Source: an uncultured Rhodanobacter sp. (GTDB lineage: Bacteria; Pseudomonadota; Gammaproteobacteria; Xanthomonadales; Rhodanobacteraceae). From it: a DNA stretch of 7,358 nucleotides. The notes under the pieces are model-generated. The model worked only from the letters and a program-made list of their open reading frames with translations. It ran no database searches and was not told where the DNA came from. Where the stretch lies: positions 1 to 7,358 of the forward strand of contig CAIKJM010000260.1 in the NCBI GenBank assembly GCA_903827735.1, read 5' to 3'. Within the stretch, counting starts at the first letter, position 1. The number at the start of each line of letters is the position of its first letter. Below, piece by piece: positions 6,084-7,358 of the stretch. The position numbers and the translations under genes were made by a program.

Positions 6084-6908
6084 ATGAACACGCCCGAACA
6101 GTCCCAGCTCGGCCAGAGAACCGTCTACGCCGACCGCTACGACCCCAGCCTGCTGTTTCCGATACCGCGCGCCGAGAAGCGTGCGGAAATCGGCGTGGGC
6201 GACCCGATGCCGTTTCATGGCGTCGATATCTGGAATGCCTACGAACTCTCGTGGCTCGACGCGCGGGGCAAGCCGGTCGTGGCGATAGCCGAGTTCCGCG
6301 TGCCGGCGACATCGGCCAACATCATCGAGTCGAAGTCGTTCAAGCTGTATTTGAACGGCTTTGCGCAGGAGCGCGTGGCCGATGCGGCAACGCTTGTGGC
6401 GACCCTGACGCGCGATCTTTCGCACGCGGCCGGCGCGGATATCGCGGTGCTGCTCAGCGATGCGACCGCCGAAAAACACAGCGTGGTCGATCTGGACGGC
6501 CATCTGCTCGACGATCAGCGCATCGACATCGATCACTACGGCCCGCCTGAAGCCGGTTTTCTACAGGTCGACGCCGACGCTGCCACGGTAGAAGAGACCG
6601 TGGTCTCGCATCTGCTGCGCTCGAATTGCCCGGTCACCGGCCAGCCGGATTGGGGCAGCGTGCAGATCGCCTATCGCGGCTCGCCGATCGATCACGCCGG
6701 CCTGCTTCGCTATCTGGTCTCGTTCCGCAATCACAACGAGTTCCACGAGCAGTGCGTGGAGCGCATCTATGTGGATGTCATGGCACGCTGCGCGCCCGAT
6801 CGGCTCAATGTCTACGCGCGCTATACCCGGCGCGGCGGCCTGGATATCAACCCGTTTCGCAGCAGCGTGCCGGCCAGCCCGGCAAATTCACGCGGCGCCC
6901 GCCAATAG
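6084..6908 (+). CDS. queF: NADPH-dependent 7-cyano-7-deazaguanine reductase QueF, type II
   Basis: A 274-residue cytoplasmic enzyme that reduces the nitrile of preQ0 to the aminomethyl group of preQ1, using two NADPH, in the pathway to queuosine at tRNA position 34. The QueF motif is seen at E82-S-K-S-F-K-L-Y. The catalytic cysteine is Cys182 in SNCPVTGQPDWGS, with Asp189 seven residues on; His221 and Glu222 lie in FHEQCVERIYVDV. The spacing of Cys, Asp and His equals that of the E. coli enzyme (190/197/229). The length of about 270 residues marks the two-domain type II form rather than the short type I form. Other queuosine genes are absent from this window, so it is presumably transcribed alone. 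The leader has no preQ1 riboswitch-like sequence that I can see. Confidence 0.97.
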   Translation: MNTPEQSQLGQRTVYADRYDPSLLFPIPRAEKRAEIGVGDPMPFHGVDIWNAYELSWLDARGKPVVAIAEFRVPATSANIIESKSFKLYLNGFAQERVADAATLVATLTRDLSHAAGADIAVLLSDATAEKHSVVDLDGHLLDDQRIDIDHYGPPEAGFLQVDADAATVEETVVSHLLRSNCPVTGQPDWGSVQIAYRGSPIDHAGLLRYLVSFRNHNEFHEQCVERIYVDVMARCAPDRLNVYARYTRRGGLDINPFRSSVPASPANSRGARQ

Positions 6909-7049
6909 AACCGTATGTTTCGGTAATCGGCGCTTCATATCGAGGCCGGTAATCTCGCGTGCTGCGCCAAATAGCTCGTCTGGACTGGCAGCACTGGGCA
7001 AGTCACCATGGCCCGCTAGTCATCACGTTATCAACCCTGGAGCCTTACC
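6909..7049. other. Intergenic region between queF and the lipoprotein gene
   Basis: This 141-bp stretch has no credible ORF and no tRNA-like sequence. CGGTAATC occurs twice (6921-6928 and 6947-6954), 26 bp apart. A small 4-bp stem ACCG/CGGT at 6910-6924 follows the queF stop but is too weak to call a terminator. The lipoprotein promoter must lie here; TTATCA at 7028-7033 is a possible -10 box without a convincing -35 partner. Confidence 0.5.
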
Positions 7050-7358
7050 ATGTCATGTTCACCGCGTTCCGCCACGCTGATCAGCGCCACATTCGCCAGC
7101 ATGCTCCTGCTCAGCGCCTGCGGTAAAAGCGAAGCGCCTGCGCCGGCTCCGGCCGCCGCCAGCACCGCGGCACCAGCACCAGCACCGGCGCCCGCGCCGG
7201 CAAGCACGTCGGTCAAGCCGGCTGCCGCCAGTACAGCCGCACCCGCGGCTGCGGCCACGCCGGCAGCAGCAGCTCCTGAGGCGGCGCCCGCAGCCGCCAG
7301 CGCGCCGCTGAGATTCTCCAAGCTCACCCTCGGCAACGCGGTCAACAACGACCACCAG
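7050..7358 (+). CDS. Predicted lipoprotein with Ala/Pro-rich linker, 3' end outside the window
   Basis: The reading frame opens at ATG 7050 with GGAG (7039-7042) 7 nt upstream and stays open for 103 codons to the window edge. Residues 1-23 are a type II signal peptide and L21-S-A-C24 is a lipobox, so Cys24 should be lipidated after cleavage. Gly25-Lys26 follow, with no Asp at +2, which for Enterobacteria-type sorting would favour the outer membrane. Residues about 28-88 are almost wholly Ala, Pro, Ser and Thr and form a disordered spacer. The start of a folded domain, L-R-F-S-K-L-T-L-G-N-A-V-N-N-D-H, appears near the edge. It loosely recalls lipoproteins of unknown function with a domain starting V-S-S-x-x-L-G-x-A-x-x-A-D, but too little is present to assign. 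Function unknown. Confidence 0.82.
   Translation, partial: MSCSPRSATLISATFASMLLLSACGKSEAPAPAPAAASTAAPAPAPAPAPASTSVKPAAASTAAPAAAATPAAAAPEAAPAAASAPLRFSKLTLGNAVNNDHQ
7139..7305 (+). repeat. Low-complexity Ala/Pro codon tract in the lipoprotein gene
   Basis: This part of the gene is made of imperfect repeats of GCG/GCC/GCA and CCG/CCA/CCC codons, such as the CAGCACCAGCACCGG run near 7170. It encodes the spacer between the lipidated cysteine and the folded domain. Such tracts vary in length between strains by slippage. The long Ala/Gly-rich ORFs on the opposite strand here are only shadows of it. Confidence 0.7.

Noticed and set aside
7031..7355. Ala/Gly- and Arg-rich ORFs on the - strand at the right end
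   Set aside because: They mirror the Ala/Pro repeat of the lipoprotein gene, which has a lipobox and a ribosome binding site on the + strand.
1..7358. Mobile elements, CRISPR, tRNA/rRNA, defence or toxin-antitoxin modules
   Set aside because: No transposase, integrase, terminal repeats, regularly spaced repeats, RNA gene signatures or defence-type domains were seen; base composition looks even across the window.

Overview
The window is a G+C-rich, gene-dense bacterial chromosome segment. The protein types, the high third-position G+C and the gene set (type II QueF, periplasmic S9 peptidase, LysR/aldo-keto reductase pair, Ala/Pro-linker lipoprotein) suggest a gammaproteobacterium of the Xanthomonadales, probably Rhodanobacteraceae such as Dyella, Rhodanobacter or Frateuria. 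That placement is inferred from resemblance; no marker gene here proves it.

Layout from left to right. Positions 1-32 may be the last codons of a + strand gene. A perfect 16-bp inverted repeat follows, just past the stop of a large - strand gene (176-2512) for a secreted DPP-IV-like S9 serine peptidase. A divergent promoter region (about 2513-2706) separates it from two + strand genes: a small hotdog acyl-CoA thioesterase (2707-3096) and a glutathione S-transferase family protein (3166-3918). The latter converges with a - strand LysR regulator (3942-4838), with only 23 bp between the stop codons. The regulator is divergent from an aldo/keto reductase (5001-6008) across a 162-bp gap holding an inverted repeat that could be its operator. 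Two stem-loops lie around the end of the reductase gene, followed by queF (6084-6908), the last enzyme of preQ1 synthesis. A lipoprotein gene begins at 7050 and runs off the right edge.

How the genes relate. The LysR/aldo-keto reductase pair is the only clear regulatory unit: a divergently transcribed regulator next to a probable NADPH-dependent carbonyl reductase. The thioesterase and GST may be co-transcribed, but no shared pathway is evident. QueF stands without queC, queD or queE nearby. The peptidase is probably periplasmic and would supply dipeptides or process peptides.

I found no mobile element, CRISPR array, tRNA, rRNA, riboswitch, toxin-antitoxin or defence system, and no convincing sign of a new multi-gene system. 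The points most worth checking are the S9 peptidase, which keeps its catalytic triad but appears to lack the DPP-IV double-Glu amino-terminus anchor and parts of the S1 pocket; the perfect 16-bp hairpin without a U-tract; the nested palindromes over the peptidase promoter; and the possible leaderless start of queF.
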